Origin: Haemophilus_D parainfluenzae_AD
Lineage (GTDB): Bacteria; Pseudomonadota; Gammaproteobacteria; Enterobacterales; Pasteurellaceae
Length of the DNA stretch: 26,416 nt
Strand: one strand, 5' to 3'
NCBI RefSeq assembly: GCF_001679325.1
Contig: NZ_LZMX01000005.1
The notes beneath the pieces are model-generated. The model had not been told where the DNA came from and did not search any database. It saw only the letters and a program-made list of their open reading frames with translations. The translations under genes and the position numbers were made by a program. Of this stretch, positions 1 to 10,206 are shown one piece after another; within the stretch, counting starts at the first letter, position 1; each line of letters starts with the position of its first letter.

Positions 1-3000
1 GAATCAATGATAAGACGTTGATTTCCACCCGTTTCCCATTCTTTGGCTTCGCGACTCGCTGTCTCAAAATTATCTCGTGCTTGTTTGACTAAAGCGCGGT
101 TCGTTTCGTTGTTGTTTTCTGCCTTGGCTTTTTCTGCTTCTTCTAACGCAATTGCGGCTTCATGACGTTTCGCTTTCGCTTCTTCACCAAATTTATTAGC
201 AAGCAAACTTCCTGCTTCCGCGACATTTGGTCCAAATTTCTCTGTCACCTCACGTTGGAAATCGAGTTCTTTTTGAACATCATCTTTATTAAAACGATTC
301 TCTAATTTACCGCTTTGGCTTTGTGCACTCTCTGTAGTGATATCGGTTTTAATCGCAGCAATTTCTTCTTGTACCGTTTTGCCTGTACGTTTTAATTGCT
401 CAGCTTCATCTTTAATAATGATATTTTGTGTGTTAATACCACTTTTTGTTGTGGTGGATTGACTATCGGAATCTTTACCATAGCCCATGCCATAGGAGAA
501 TTGGAGAGATTCCTTGCCTTCAGCCAATTTCTTGGTGTTCTCTTGTCCATCTACTCCTTTAGAATTAACAGTTGTGTTGCCATTTTTATCGGTATAAAGC
601 AGATTACCATCTTTATCCGTGGCTTGTTTTGTACTTTGAGCTGCACCATTTTCACCAAATGGTGTTTCAAAGTTAGCTGACACACTGCCACTTACACCAA
701 AACTGCTGCCACTATAATTTGAGTGATTTTCAATATCTGAATGGGTAATGCTGCCAGTGCTAAAATGGTTTTTGCCATCTGCTTCTGCCTTTTGGGTAGA
801 TGTAATCAATGCACCTTTAAGATCGGTATGATTATTAACATTGATATCATAGCCTTCATCACCGGCATAAATTCCTGCCTGTTCATTCACACTTGCATGA
901 TCAGCATTGATTTTCGATTTATTGAAACTACCACCAGCAGCAAAACCATATCCTACTGTTACACTACCACTTACATTCATTTGTTTGCCATGATAGCTAG
1001 ATTTATCTTGCAAACTTTCGATATTCAAGTTTTCAGCATTAAGTTCTACTCGTTTGCCTTTTACTTGGCTACCAATAATATTGGCATCACCACCGGCTTG
1101 AATCACGGTTTTACTCTGACTATCACCTACATGGCTAGCAACATAAGTAGTTTCATCACCATTGCCGTAGCCTTTCCCGTAATTACCACCAACTGTAATA
1201 CCTGCGGCAACACCACTGCCAACTTTAATAGCAACCCCCGCATTAAAGCCACTAGATTTATTGGTACTACGCTCTTTATGATTCTGCTCAACCGCTTTAA
1301 CAATCACTTGATTATCAGCCGATAAAAACGTGCCTTGTTTACCAGAAACATCTGAACCTTCAATGCTAATATTAGAATCCTTGCCCGCACCTGTCGCACC
1401 AATATTCACCTTACCACCAGCATTTACTTTAGATTTTGCTGCAGTATTACCTTCGATATGGGTTCTCGATTCGTTCTTTTGTTGTCCATACGTAATTTGA
1501 ACACCTACGACAGAATCCATATTGCCACTATCCATAAAATCTTGAATAGACTTACCCGCTTTCATTACACTATCGCCTGCACGGTAAGCATCAAAGCCCG
1601 CATTGGCTGCAGCCATTGCGTTTACACGATCGTGCTTACTAGCACCCACTTGTTTAGTAGATTGCACCGCGCCCTGTACAGCCTGAATAGCAGAAAGAAC
1701 AGGAGAAGTAATCGCAATATTTAAACCTTTTTGTTGAAAAGTTTGTTTATTATTGGTTTCGTATTTATCATCTGCCGCTTTAATTTGAACTTTTTTTGCC
1801 AGAATATTTACGTCACCTTTTACTGCACTGACCGTACTCGCTGTTTGTCTATAATTATTATCGGCAATCATCGTAGTATTGCCGTTCAAGCTACCTACTT
1901 GGCTACCTTGTGCATAAAGCTTAGTTTGATTATCTTCTGCAGTTCGTCTTTGACTACCAAAAGTGATGCCAATCCCACCACCAGTGAGCGCTCCCGATCT
2001 TTTCTTTTGGTAATAATCATCAGAATACACTCGGTTCTCTGCTTCACGAATATCAATATTATTAGCCTTGATCACTAATCCATTTTCAGCTACAGCATTT
2101 GAACCTTGAATATTCACATTTCCTTTATTCGAATGAATATAAATTTTATCTGCATCCAAGGTTGAACCTTGAGCAATATCATAATTGTGATTATGGCGAC
2201 GAGTTTCTCCTTTTGATTGGAATACACCACGTTTAGTCCATTTCGTCGCCTCTGACAAACTTTCTTGTTGGCGACTTTCACGAATATTAATATCTCCCTC
2301 TGAAAGCACGCTCATTGTGCCATTACTTACCGAAGAAACTCCGCTCATTTCAACAGAATTTTTACCCACAAAACGAGCATCGCCTTCAATATTAAACTCC
2401 GAACCAACTTCATTACGTTGTTCAAGTTTATAGTAATTATTGCTGTTTTTAATATAGTGCTGCTTATTTTCAGTTTCTACTGTACCAAGAGAAAGCTTGT
2501 TATTTGCGTGGAAATTCGCTTGACCTTTTACATCAACTTTCGCTCCCTTAAAAGTCATATCCTCTTTAGCGTGAAGTGATACTTGACCTTGATTATTTTT
2601 AGCTCCTACATTAATGGAAGCTACTCTATTGATCGATTTATGTTTAAAACGCTCATTATCTGCCGTTTCAGAAAGAGAGCTTTCAATATTAATAGTTTTT
2701 GCAATACCAACAAGATTATTCGTCGCATTTAATGCACCACCTAAATTATTAATGCGATTTTTTGCGAGCATATATAAATCTCGTCCCTGAAGTGTACCTC
2801 CAGTGTTTTCAATATTATTTGCACTCAAATGTGTTAAATTACGTCCAGAAATCACACCACTATTTTTTACGTCACCTTGCGTATCAATAATAACGTCATT
2901 TGCTGAAATCACAGCTCCTCTGCTATCAATATCTGCATTACGACCGACAATATAAACCTGTGGTACAAGTACTTCTGTTTTCGTACCATCTTTTAACGTA

Positions 3001-6000
3001 ACTTCACGTTTCACCATCCATACCATGTCTGAAGTGAGCTGTTTCATCTGCTCAGCCGTCAATGCTACACCAGGAATTAAATTAAGTTTCGTTGCATATT
3101 GCGCACCATTATCCATTAAGGCTTTATACTGTTCATAATCTGACGAATACCCATGAAGGAAACGTCTGCCAGTAAGTTGATTAATTTGTTCATTAACTAA
3201 ACGTTGTTCATAGAAACCATCCCCTAAACGTTTCAGAATATTTTTCGGATCGTTATGAATCTGTTTAAACATATAGTCACTGCTAAGCCATTTTGATCTC
3301 TGTGTAAAACGCGGATCTGTTTCAACTAAAAACTGTCCAGATGCTGCTGGATTGATTTTATAAAGGCTTGCTTGCGGTAAACTAATATTAGGTAAATGAG
3401 TTTTAATACCAAGATCATCTTTGTTTTTAACCACACCAGAAGTTATCGAGTCTAGATTTACACGATGCGCATTCAAATCTGTGTTTAAAGGTGTTTTTTC
3501 AGCTACAGAAACACCTTGGAAATCAGATTTACCATCAACAGTAGCCCCTGTTTTTTCGACAGGTTCAGCAATTGTCAATAATTTCAAACCAAAACTAAAA
3601 TCTTGGGTTGGATGAACATCAGTAAAATCACTATAATTATGATAGTGATGGTGCCCCTTTCTACCGCGTTTACGTCTCACTTTATATTCTTGAACGAATT
3701 GACCTTCATCAGTGATATCAATCGTACCGTGTATATCATCATTATCTAATTTAGAAATTGCGCCACTTAAACGTTCATTTGTTGATTGAGTAAAGACCTT
3801 ATCGTCGAGTAATAATTTTTGCCCTACAAAAATTTGACTTTGTTTATTATTTAGATCTTCACCTGAAAGGTGTAATTCTCCACCAATTAATATTTTTGCT
3901 GGGTCCTGATGTTCTATTGTTGAAGTAGTAGTTGTTCTCGTATAGCGCCATTCTTTCCAACCAAATCCTTCTATACGTGTTCCATTGTTTAATTGGAAAT
4001 ATGAATTTGGATTACGACTACCATTATTCAGGTTATAGTAGCCGTCAACACCACCTCGATAACGATGTGAATCACTTCCTAATGAATATTCATTAATCTG
4101 TTCTTTTTCTACTTTTTTACCTAATTTTAAGTGTAAATCTTGGTTTAAAAGATGATGTGTCTTAATCCAACCACTTCCTAAAGCTTCAATGGTCGCACTA
4201 CCGTTATCAATGCTATTTGCATAACCAGTTGCTTGATTATTTTCATTTAACTGTCCACCAATATAGATATTACCTAAACTCATAATAAGTGAATGGTTAC
4301 GATTTACTAAATTACCGACACCTAAATCAAGTCTCTCGCGAGCAGCGATAGTCGCCGCTGTTCCGTCAGCATTCTCAAGGTTATTTAAATTGTTTGCTTG
4401 AATTGCAAGGTGCCCGCCATAAATACGTGCCGTACCAATGTTATTTACATCATTGGCTTTAATCACTGTGGTATCGCCATCAATTAAGCCAAAGTTATTT
4501 AACTTATTAGTTTGAATACGTGTATTTATTGAAGAAATTTCTGCATTAGCATTATTTTGAATAGTAGATCCTTCAACTGATGCTGAATTACCTACCACAA
4601 GGTTGGAGTTATTAACAAAATCACCTTTTGTTTTAAAAGTAAGATTATTGCCTACACCAAAGGCTTTATTTAGGGTAAAGCTATCATTTAACTCAATACC
4701 CAAATCTCCTTTTGTAATAATAGAACCCTCATCAACTAATGTTTTAGCTTGCAATGTTGTGCCAATCACTGATTCAATTGTTCCTAGTGCATTATTTACA
4801 ACTAAGGTCAAATCTGGATTTACAATATCAACTCGACCAGTTGATAAAATCTCACCTTTTTGATTATCAAGAGATTGATTAATTGTAAGATTTGCTGATT
4901 TTCCAACATAAATGCCGCCAGATTGGTTTTCAACATGATCTGCATTCATTACTAAATTAGCTGTTTGAATACCTTGAGTAGGGGTATCTTGCTTAGCTTT
5001 TGTATTTTTATTATTTACATTTGTAACATTTAACACTAAACGATTTGTTGCACTAACCAAAGAGCCTTTGTCACCTTCAGCCTCATTATCCATCGTGGTC
5101 AAATTTAATGTTGAATTCACACTTTGAACAATGCCACCTTTGTTATTTAAATTTGTACCAGATAATGTTAAATCCTGAGACGAAATGACACCTTGTGCAT
5201 TATTTATTGCAGCAGAAGAAATCGCTGCTGTTTTCGCTGAAATATCACCTTGTGTGTTATTCAAATTTTGGGTTTGAATCGTTAAATCAGACTCTCCCTG
5301 AATCACTCCTTTAAGGTTATTTAAATCATTTGCAAGCAATGTCGCACGAGAAACAGATGAAATAATGCCATCTTGGTTGTGTAAATTTTCTGTTTTTAAT
5401 GATAGTTCGCCTTGGCTATAAACAATACCACGCTGATTATTAAATTGATTAACTGATAAATCTGCGCGATTTCCGGCAATCAGTTTTCCATCTTCATTAT
5501 TAACTTGCTGCGCAGTCAATAAAACTTGTCCACCTAACATTTCACCTTTCTGGTTATTTAATGTTGAGGTACTAATATCAAGACTATTTTTTCCAAATAA
5601 ATAACCAGATTGAGACTCTATATGTCCTGCATTTGTGTTAAGTTTCACACCTTGATTTGACCAAATCACACCTTGATTATTTTGAATTAACGGACTTTGA
5701 ATAGAGATCAACCCTTCAGCAGCGATTTTCCCTTGAGTATTATCTAGCCCTTTTTTTAAATTCAGTGAAAAGGCTTCTTTACCACGTTGAATCCAGCTAC
5801 TCTTCTTATTATTAAGTTGTGCAGTATCTATCACAAAATGCCCTGCATTTAGGTTAGTATTCTCCGCTAGAATAGCGTCTGGACTGATTAATGTAGTATT
5901 CCCCTCACTGTATAATGTTGCTTGCTTCAAATTTAAAGGTGAGTAAGTAGATTGGAGAGCAATACTATCAGCTGTTGATTGACTTTCAGATAAATCAAGG

Positions 6001-7472
6001 GTACCTGCTTTAGCATTAATTTGGCCACTCGCTAGATGCTGAGCTTTAGATGAAACAGAATTTTCAGCTGAGAGCATAATGCTAGCACCTTGGGCACTTT
6101 GACTATCTAATGAACGAGTCTCACCTTTTGTAGTTTCTTGAGCAGTTACACCTGCAGCGATTAACGCACCTTTACTAGCCTCAATATTCTTCGCTTGGTA
6201 AGTAACATTACCCTTCACTACAGTTTCACCTGTTTGAGTGAGATTATCCTTAGCTTGAACTGAAATCCCACCCTGACGCGAAACAATCGAACCATGTTGT
6301 GCCACATTAGCTTGAGAGCGTAATGATACATTACCTTGCTTAGTTTCAATTTTCCCGGTATTTTCAATCGTTTTCTTTGCTCTGAGCTCAGCTTGTTGTG
6401 TCGAACTGATAGTACCACTATTGACAACTTTCCCTTGGCTATCAATCTTCACATCACCTGCAGCAGCACCAATATGCCCTGCATTACGTACACCAAGACC
6501 TTGACCGTTATCCACTAAATGGATTTTCTCAGCATACATCCCGCCTAATTGGCCCACATCCACACTGTAGCCTTGGTTTTCGCCTTGGGTATTTGAGGTG
6601 CTCTCGGCTTTATCGGAGTTCTTATCGCCCACGTACACAACTGAATCATTAGTGCGGTCAATGTTGTTTTTACCTGTGGTAACTTTAATCCCTTTCTTCG
6701 ACCAAACCCCACCTTTGATTTCGGCTTTCTCCGCGATAATATCGGTGTAATCAGATTGGCTGTTATCCATGCCTTTTTGGCCAACAGTCACTTTGCCGCC
6801 TTTTACGCGATAGCCTTTCAGCTCACCATTTTCTACTTCTGCTTTACCAGTTGTCAGCGTGGTGCGTCCCGCATTAATCACACCACAGCCATCACATTGG
6901 ATACCACTAGGGTTGGCAATCACCACATCTGCTTTTTTACCCGCTACTTCTACATAGCCTTTTAAACGGCTTGGATTCGCTGAGTTAACTTCATTCAAAA
7001 TCACTTTCGCTTCACCACGAGCAAGATTCGGGTTACCCTGCACCCAGCCTGCCATCTGAGTTTGATAGGCTTTACGAGCATTGTTTAATACAGCCCCTTT
7101 CTCTGCCACATCAAATTGAGAATATTGGTTACGCGATACTCCAGCCTGACTTGGTGCTTGAATATTAACTTGTGGGATGCCATTACCTGTTTGTAATACT
7201 GTCGGCTGTTGATTACCTGGTGCTGATTTATCCGCACGGATAGCCATATCTTCTGCTTGAACTGAAGGTGAAAGGAACACAAAGCCTAATGCCAACATCA
7301 AGCTAAAATGAATTGGATTGAGTGAGAGTGCGGTTGAAAACAACCCTGTTTTTGCTTGTACTGAACTCATATTCTCACTTTGTGCTTTACCTTGTGATTT
7401 AACAAGTTCAGATACCACAACAAGTTGATTTAATACACGGCTAAAAATAACTTTGTAATGACGTTTATTCAT
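1..7472 (-). CDS. cdiA: CdiA/FhaB-type two-partner secretion exoprotein (partial, C-terminus beyond left edge)
   Basis: Giant secreted filamentous protein. I followed the minus-strand frame codon by codon from the ATG at 7472 to base 1 and found no stop, giving about 2490 residues without an end. Visible parts in order: an extended signal peptide region starting MNKRHYKVIFSRVLNQLVVV; a second hydrophobic stretch ending near VQA (residue 73); a TPS secretion domain with NPNL (147-150), NPSG (187-190) and a CDGC cysteine pair (193-196); a long asparagine-rich FHA-type beta-helix to about residue 1340; a central block at about 1350-1510 with GRRFLHGYSSD and ALTAEQMKQLTSDMVW, which is typical of CdiA proteins; a second glycine-rich FHA region to about 2300; then an Ala/Glu/Lys-rich helical stretch ending EWETGGNQR, which in this family precedes the pretoxin and toxin. 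The toxin tip and any cdiI are outside the window. An AAAGGA site precedes the ATG. The family is secure; whether this is a CDI toxin or a plain adhesin cannot be settled without the C-terminus. Confidence 0.93.
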   Translation of the reverse strand, partial: MNKRHYKVIFSRVLNQLVVVSELVKSQGKAQSENMSSVQAKTGLFSTALSLNPIHFSLMLALGFVFLSPSVQAEDMAIRADKSAPGNQQPTVLQTGNGIPQVNIQAPSQAGVSRNQYSQFDVAEKGAVLNNARKAYQTQMAGWVQGNPNLARGEAKVILNEVNSANPSRLKGYVEVAGKKADVVIANPSGIQCDGCGVINAGRTTLTTGKAEVENGELKGYRVKGGKVTVGQKGMDNSQSDYTDIIAEKAEIKGGVWSKKGIKVTTGKNNIDRTNDSVVYVGDKNSDKAESTSNTQGENQGYSVDVGQLGGMYAEKIHLVDNGQGLGVRNAGHIGAAAGDVKIDSQGKVVNSGTISSTQQAELRAKKTIENTGKIETKQGNVSLRSQANVAQHGSIVSRQGGISVQAKDNLTQTGETVVKGNVTYQAKNIEASKGALIAAGVTAQETTKGETRSLDSQSAQGASIMLSAENSVSSKAQHLASGQINAKAGTLDLSESQSTADSIALQSTYSPLNLKQATLYSEGNTTLISPDAILAENTNLNAGHFVIDTAQLNNKKSSWIQRGKEAFSLNLKKGLDNTQGKIAAEGLISIQSPLIQNNQGVIWSNQGVKLNTNAGHIESQSGYLFGKNSLDISTSTLNNQKGEMLGGQVLLTAQQVNNEDGKLIAGNRADLSVNQFNNQRGIVYSQGELSLKTENLHNQDGIISSVSRATLLANDLNNLKGVIQGESDLTIQTQNLNNTQGDISAKTAAISSAAINNAQGVISSQDLTLSGTNLNNKGGIVQSVNSTLNLTTMDNEAEGDKGSLVSATNRLVLNVTNVNNKNTKAKQDTPTQGIQTANLVMNADHVENQSGGIYVGKSANLTINQSLDNQKGEILSTGRVDIVNPDLTLVVNNALGTIESVIGTTLQAKTLVDEGSIITKGDLGIELNDSFTLNKAFGVGNNLTFKTKGDFVNNSNLVVGNSASVEGSTIQNNANAEISSINTRIQTNKLNNFGLIDGDTTVIKANDVNNIGTARIYGGHLAIQANNLNNLENADGTAATIAARERLDLGVGNLVNRNHSLIMSLGNIYIGGQLNENNQATGYANSIDNGSATIEALGSGWIKTHHLLNQDLHLKLGKKVEKEQINEYSLGSDSHRYRGGVDGYYNLNNGSRNPNSYFQLNNGTRIEGFGWKEWRYTRTTTTSTIEHQDPAKILIGGELHLSGEDLNNKQSQIFVGQKLLLDDKVFTQSTNERLSGAISKLDNDDIHGTIDITDEGQFVQEYKVRRKRGRKGHHHYHNYSDFTDVHPTQDFSFGLKLLTIAEPVEKTGATVDGKSDFQGVSVAEKTPLNTDLNAHRVNLDSITSGVVKNKDDLGIKTHLPNISLPQASLYKINPAASGQFLVETDPRFTQRSKWLSSDYMFKQIHNDPKNILKRLGDGFYEQRLVNEQINQLTGRRFLHGYSSDYEQYKALMDNGAQYATKLNLIPGVALTAEQMKQLTSDMVWMVKREVTLKDGTKTEVLVPQVYIVGRNADIDSRGAVISANDVIIDTQGDVKNSGVISGRNLTHLSANNIENTGGTLQGRDLYMLAKNRINNLGGALNATNNLVGIAKTINIESSLSETADNERFKHKSINRVASINVGAKNNQGQVSLHAKEDMTFKGAKVDVKGQANFHANNKLSLGTVETENKQHYIKNSNNYYKLEQRNEVGSEFNIEGDARFVGKNSVEMSGVSSVSNGTMSVLSEGDINIRESRQQESLSEATKWTKRGVFQSKGETRRHNHNYDIAQGSTLDADKIYIHSNKGNVNIQGSNAVAENGLVIKANNIDIREAENRVYSDDYYQKKRSGALTGGGIGITFGSQRRTAEDNQTKLYAQGSQVGSLNGNTTMIADNNYRQTASTVSAVKGDVNILAKKVQIKAADDKYETNNKQTFQQKGLNIAITSPVLSAIQAVQGAVQSTKQVGASKHDRVNAMAAANAGFDAYRAGDSVMKAGKSIQDFMDSGNMDSVVGVQITYGQQKNESRTHIEGNTAAKSKVNAGGKVNIGATGAGKDSNISIEGSDVSGKQGTFLSADNQVIVKAVEQNHKERSTNKSSGFNAGVAIKVGSGVAAGITVGGNYGKGYGNGDETTYVASHVGDSQSKTVIQAGGDANIIGSQVKGKRVELNAENLNIESLQDKSSYHGKQMNVSGSVTVGYGFAAGGSFNKSKINADHASVNEQAGIYAGDEGYDINVNNHTDLKGALITSTQKAEADGKNHFSTGSITHSDIENHSNYSGSSFGVSGSVSANFETPFGENGAAQSTKQATDKDGNLLYTDKNGNTTVNSKGVDGQENTKKLAEGKESLQFSYGMGYGKDSDSQSTTTKSGINTQNIIIKDEAEQLKRTGKTVQEEIAAIKTDITTESAQSQSGKLENRFNKDDVQKELDFQREVTEKFGPNVAEAGSLLANKFGEEAKAKRHEAAIALEEAEKAKAENNNETNRALVKQARDNFETASREAKEWETGGNQRLIID

Positions 7473-7533
7473 GTTCTCAATTTCCTTTAAATTTTAAATT
7501 CTGTCTAATTTCAATTAATCTGATAAATACGTA

Positions 7534-9309
7534 TTAAAAACGGTAACTTACATTAAACCCGGTCGTCACATGACTGGTTCTAAATCCTTCTGGCTTTTTA
7601 ATCGGTTTACCTACGAAATAATCATAGTTAATTCCCCATAATTTGCCTCTAAGACCAATCACCCCACCAATTAGGCTACTTCCTACTTGAAGCTCATCTT
7701 GACGAGAATGTACTTTACCTTGGTCTATACCTAAATAAAGCTCATGCCCTTTATTGGCAATATCCCAACCAAGTTCATTACGCCATAACCAACCTTTTTC
7801 ACCCGAAAGCGAAAGCTCACCATCAAATCCTCGTACGGTATAACGCCCACCAATACTAAATTTATCTTGTTGAGTTAAAGGTGTGCGATTCCATTGACCA
7901 TTCCAACTAGTATTGAAACGAAATGGTTGATTACCCATCGTAAATGGATACGTTAAATCAAGTCCTGCTGTAATAATTTGCATGCGTGAAGTCCCTTCAC
8001 CAAACGCTTCTTCTGGTGCAGGTAGCGCTTTATTACCGCCTGTGCCACGCTTGTAACCAGCAAAAATCTGCAAAACAAGGTCGCTGATGTAGTGAGTATG
8101 ATTAATCCCCACTTCCCAACCTGCTGTTCGACGACGTTGTACTTCAACTTCTGTATCATCAATATAGTTATGAGATTTTTTCGTCCATAACGCACCATTG
8201 ATATACGTTTTATGTTGACTACCACGAGAGAGTAAGCGACTTAAATTCGCTTTCATTTGTTGGCTTTCGCCAGAATAGACATAAGACTCAAAAGCCCCTG
8301 CGACTGTTTGATGATAAGAATATTTAGAGCCTGAAAGAGTTAAAAGGTAGTTTCTCCAAGGAATAGAATAATAGAGTGTTACATTTTTACTGCCATAATC
8401 ACCTTCTGCATCATCACTATTACGCTTAAAGCTACGCGTACCACTGATATAGAACATATCATTCAGTGTTAACACATTATCCCAAGAAAATGTTGCTGAG
8501 CCCTGTAAACGACCTGTTGCTTTACTGCCTGAATCATCTACACCTAAAGTTAAATGAAAAGGTAAAGTCTGCTTATAGGAAATCACTATATCGGTTTCTC
8601 CTACATTTTCACTTGGTACAAGCTCCATATTAGCATCAGCACTTGGTACACGTTTTAAGTTTTCTAATCCTTGCTCAATATTGCGTACATTTAACATGTC
8701 TCCTTGCGACATTGGCATAGCAAACCACAGCGTACCGCGTGTCGCGAATGGAATAGCACTTTGGTCTTGTAATTGAATGCGACCCACTTTACCTGGTATC
8801 ACTGTTAAAACTAACATGCCTGAACGCAAATCTTGCGGTTCAACCACAACACGTGTTGTTACATAACCTGCATCAATCAAACGATTTTGAACTCGACGAA
8901 GTAAGACGTTAATCCCCTCCGAGCCAATACAAGCTGGTAGCGCAAAATCACGTTCAGCATAAACTGATTTTAATGCCCAAGAAAATTGGCTAGGTTGAGC
9001 AAGTTTAGGCGGAGTTGTTGATGAAGTAGATTCTTCAGCTTGATAGTCAGTGAGTGCTAATTGATTGATGGGGAAACATTGTGCTTCATTTTGTGGAAAG
9101 CTATGGGACGATTCTTTTTCTGCCTCTAAACGTACATTCGCTGATTGCGTTTGCTGGGCCAAAATAGCAGCCTCTTGTTCCGCTTGTTGCTTTTGTTGTT
9201 GGGCATCAATTTGTTTTTATACATTTGTATTTGTAGAAGGGGGATTGGCAAAAACAAAAGGGGAAATAAGTAATAAACTGGAAAAAAAAGAGAGCAATAA
9301 ATTTTTCAT
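7534..9309 (-). pseudogene. cdiB: CdiB/ShlB-type outer-membrane TPS transporter, split by an in-frame stop
   Basis: Outer-membrane beta-barrel of the Omp85/TpsB family that exports the CdiA-like protein encoded 61 bases downstream. Reading from the ATG at 9309 gives a clear signal peptide (MKNLLLSFFSSLLLISPFVF, then Ala, cleavage before NPPST). TAA at 9217-9219 then interrupts it after 30 codons. The same frame continues at once with a Gln/Lys/Glu-rich linker, as usual at the CdiB N-terminus, and stays open to the stop at 7534. The mature part has a POTRA region (conserved CFPI, then the RRVQNRLIDAGYVT and VIPGKVGRI segments), a barrel, the VRGF motif of loop L6 about 96 residues from the end, and a C-terminal SYRF with final Phe. 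The longest uninterrupted reading frame starts only at a TTG (9162) and lacks a signal peptide, so that product could not reach the outer membrane. One base change (for example CAA to TAA) would explain the lesion. A sequencing error or stop readthrough remains possible. Confidence 0.85.
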
Positions 9310-9764
9310 CTATTATGTCGATTAGAGTTAAGCTATTGATAAATATAGACCTGTAGGATATCAAATTTTTCTCAAAAAAGCCATTAAAATTTATGTGGTT
9401 AAGATAACGACATATTGACTTTATTAAAGTTTCAAAACTATTTAAAAACTGATCGCACTTTTTGTCCAGATACTTTAATTTGTATGCTATTCAAATAGCA
9501 CACAACCAGCCTCTATACTATCTAGCTCTTATTTTATTAGATATAAGAATTAATAATATTGGTGGTAATAATCCATAAATAATACAGCCTAAATAAAAAT
9601 GAATTATAATAATTTTTTATACATAAGTGTTTAAAAATAAATTTTAAAAATATAAATATAAAAACAAACAAAACAATAATAAAGTTTTAATATAATTAAT
9701 TAATGCAAAATAAATTTACATTGCTATAATGCCTTGAGTTAGTAAAAATCAAAGGTATTTTAAT
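9310..9764. other. AT-rich divergent intergenic region between cdiB and the small lipoprotein genes
   Basis: 455 bases with no open frame I would call a gene. The half next to the plus-strand genes (about 9540-9720) is almost entirely A and T. It must hold the promoter for the minus-strand cdiBA pair, but I see no convincing -35/-10 for it and no strong ribosome site before the cdiB ATG. A one-mismatch uptake-signal copy (TCGCACTT core) lies near 9453-9460. The plus-strand promoter is listed separately. Confidence 0.6.
9722..9730 (+). promoter_or_regulatory. Extended -10 promoter for the two small lipoprotein genes
   Basis: TGCTATAAT is a perfect extended -10 element (TG, one base, TATAAT) lying 34 bases before the ATG at 9765. 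No good -35 is visible at the usual distance, which is tolerated for extended -10 promoters. AAAGG at 9751-9755 is the ribosome site of the first gene. Confidence 0.5.
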
Positions 9765-10178
9765 ATGCGAAAAGGCATCATTATTCTAGGGTTATCGCTT
9801 CTTTTAACAGCTTGTGATTTAGGTTTTCCTAAAATGACCGTTAATTACGATAATTTACCTCAAGGGGAAATTAAAGAATATATTACTAAAAATTTTCCTA
9901 ATGAGCCTGAAAGAGAAGCGCTAATCAAATTGATTTATCCTCATTTAAATGGTGATAATCGTGCAGATAGCATCAAAAAGGCAGTATCCCAAATGGGCAT
10001 GACTTGTGAGGCTAGGAAAGAAATTTGCGAGTATACCGGATCCATTAGAACGAAACTAACTGGGCATAGTTCAGGAAGTGGTCGAGCAAAACACATTTAT
10101 CATATTGTTATTTCGCCTAAAAAAGGAATGGATTCATTGACCCTTGAATATCAAATTTTAGAAGATACTGAAAACTAA
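9765..10178 (+). CDS. Small lipoprotein of unknown function
   Basis: 137 residues. The N-terminus is a type II signal peptide: positive start (MRKG), a hydrophobic run, then lipobox LLTAC with the lipidated cysteine at residue 17. Asp follows the cysteine (CD), which in enterobacteria favours retention in the inner membrane; whether that rule holds here is not certain. The mature part is mixed and hydrophilic, with two further cysteines six residues apart (MTCEARKEIC) that could form a disulfide, and a C-terminal segment of strand-like alternating residues. ATG at 9765 is preceded by AAAGG. The next gene begins 28 bases after the stop on the same strand, so the two are probably co-transcribed. 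I do not recognise the family. Its position beside the CDI locus does not by itself indicate an immunity role, since cdiI normally follows cdiA. Confidence 0.8.
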   Translation: MRKGIIILGLSLLLTACDLGFPKMTVNYDNLPQGEIKEYITKNFPNEPEREALIKLIYPHLNGDNRADSIKKAVSQMGMTCEARKEICEYTGSIRTKLTGHSSGSGRAKHIYHIVISPKKGMDSLTLEYQILEDTEN

Positions 10179-10206
10179 AACCCAAGAAAGATAAAAGGTA
10201 CTTAAC

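Noticed and set aside
741..1325. 194-residue plus-strand frame opposite cdiA, and other plus-strand frames between 396 and 6965
   Set aside because: They are mirror frames of the continuous minus-strand cdiA frame, with odd Ile/Thr/Phe-rich composition and no ribosome sites.
3660..5750. Possible DNA tandem repeats or CRISPR-like array in the Asn-rich part of cdiA
   Set aside because: The repetition is at protein level (about 20-residue FHA beta-helix turns); the DNA units differ and have no constant spacer or direct-repeat structure.
9160..9162. TTG at 9162 as the true cdiB start
   Set aside because: A reasonable AGAGG precedes it, but the product would lack a signal peptide, while a perfect in-frame signal peptide exists upstream.
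9282..9289. A8 tract in the cdiB signal peptide as a phase-variation switch
   Set aside because: The start codon and the region beyond the stop are already in the same frame, so slippage would break the frame and not remove the TAA.
9065..9325. Cys-rich plus-strand frame over the start of cdiB
   Set aside because: It lies antisense to the cdiB signal peptide and linker; its Cys/Ala composition comes from Gln/Glu codons read backwards.
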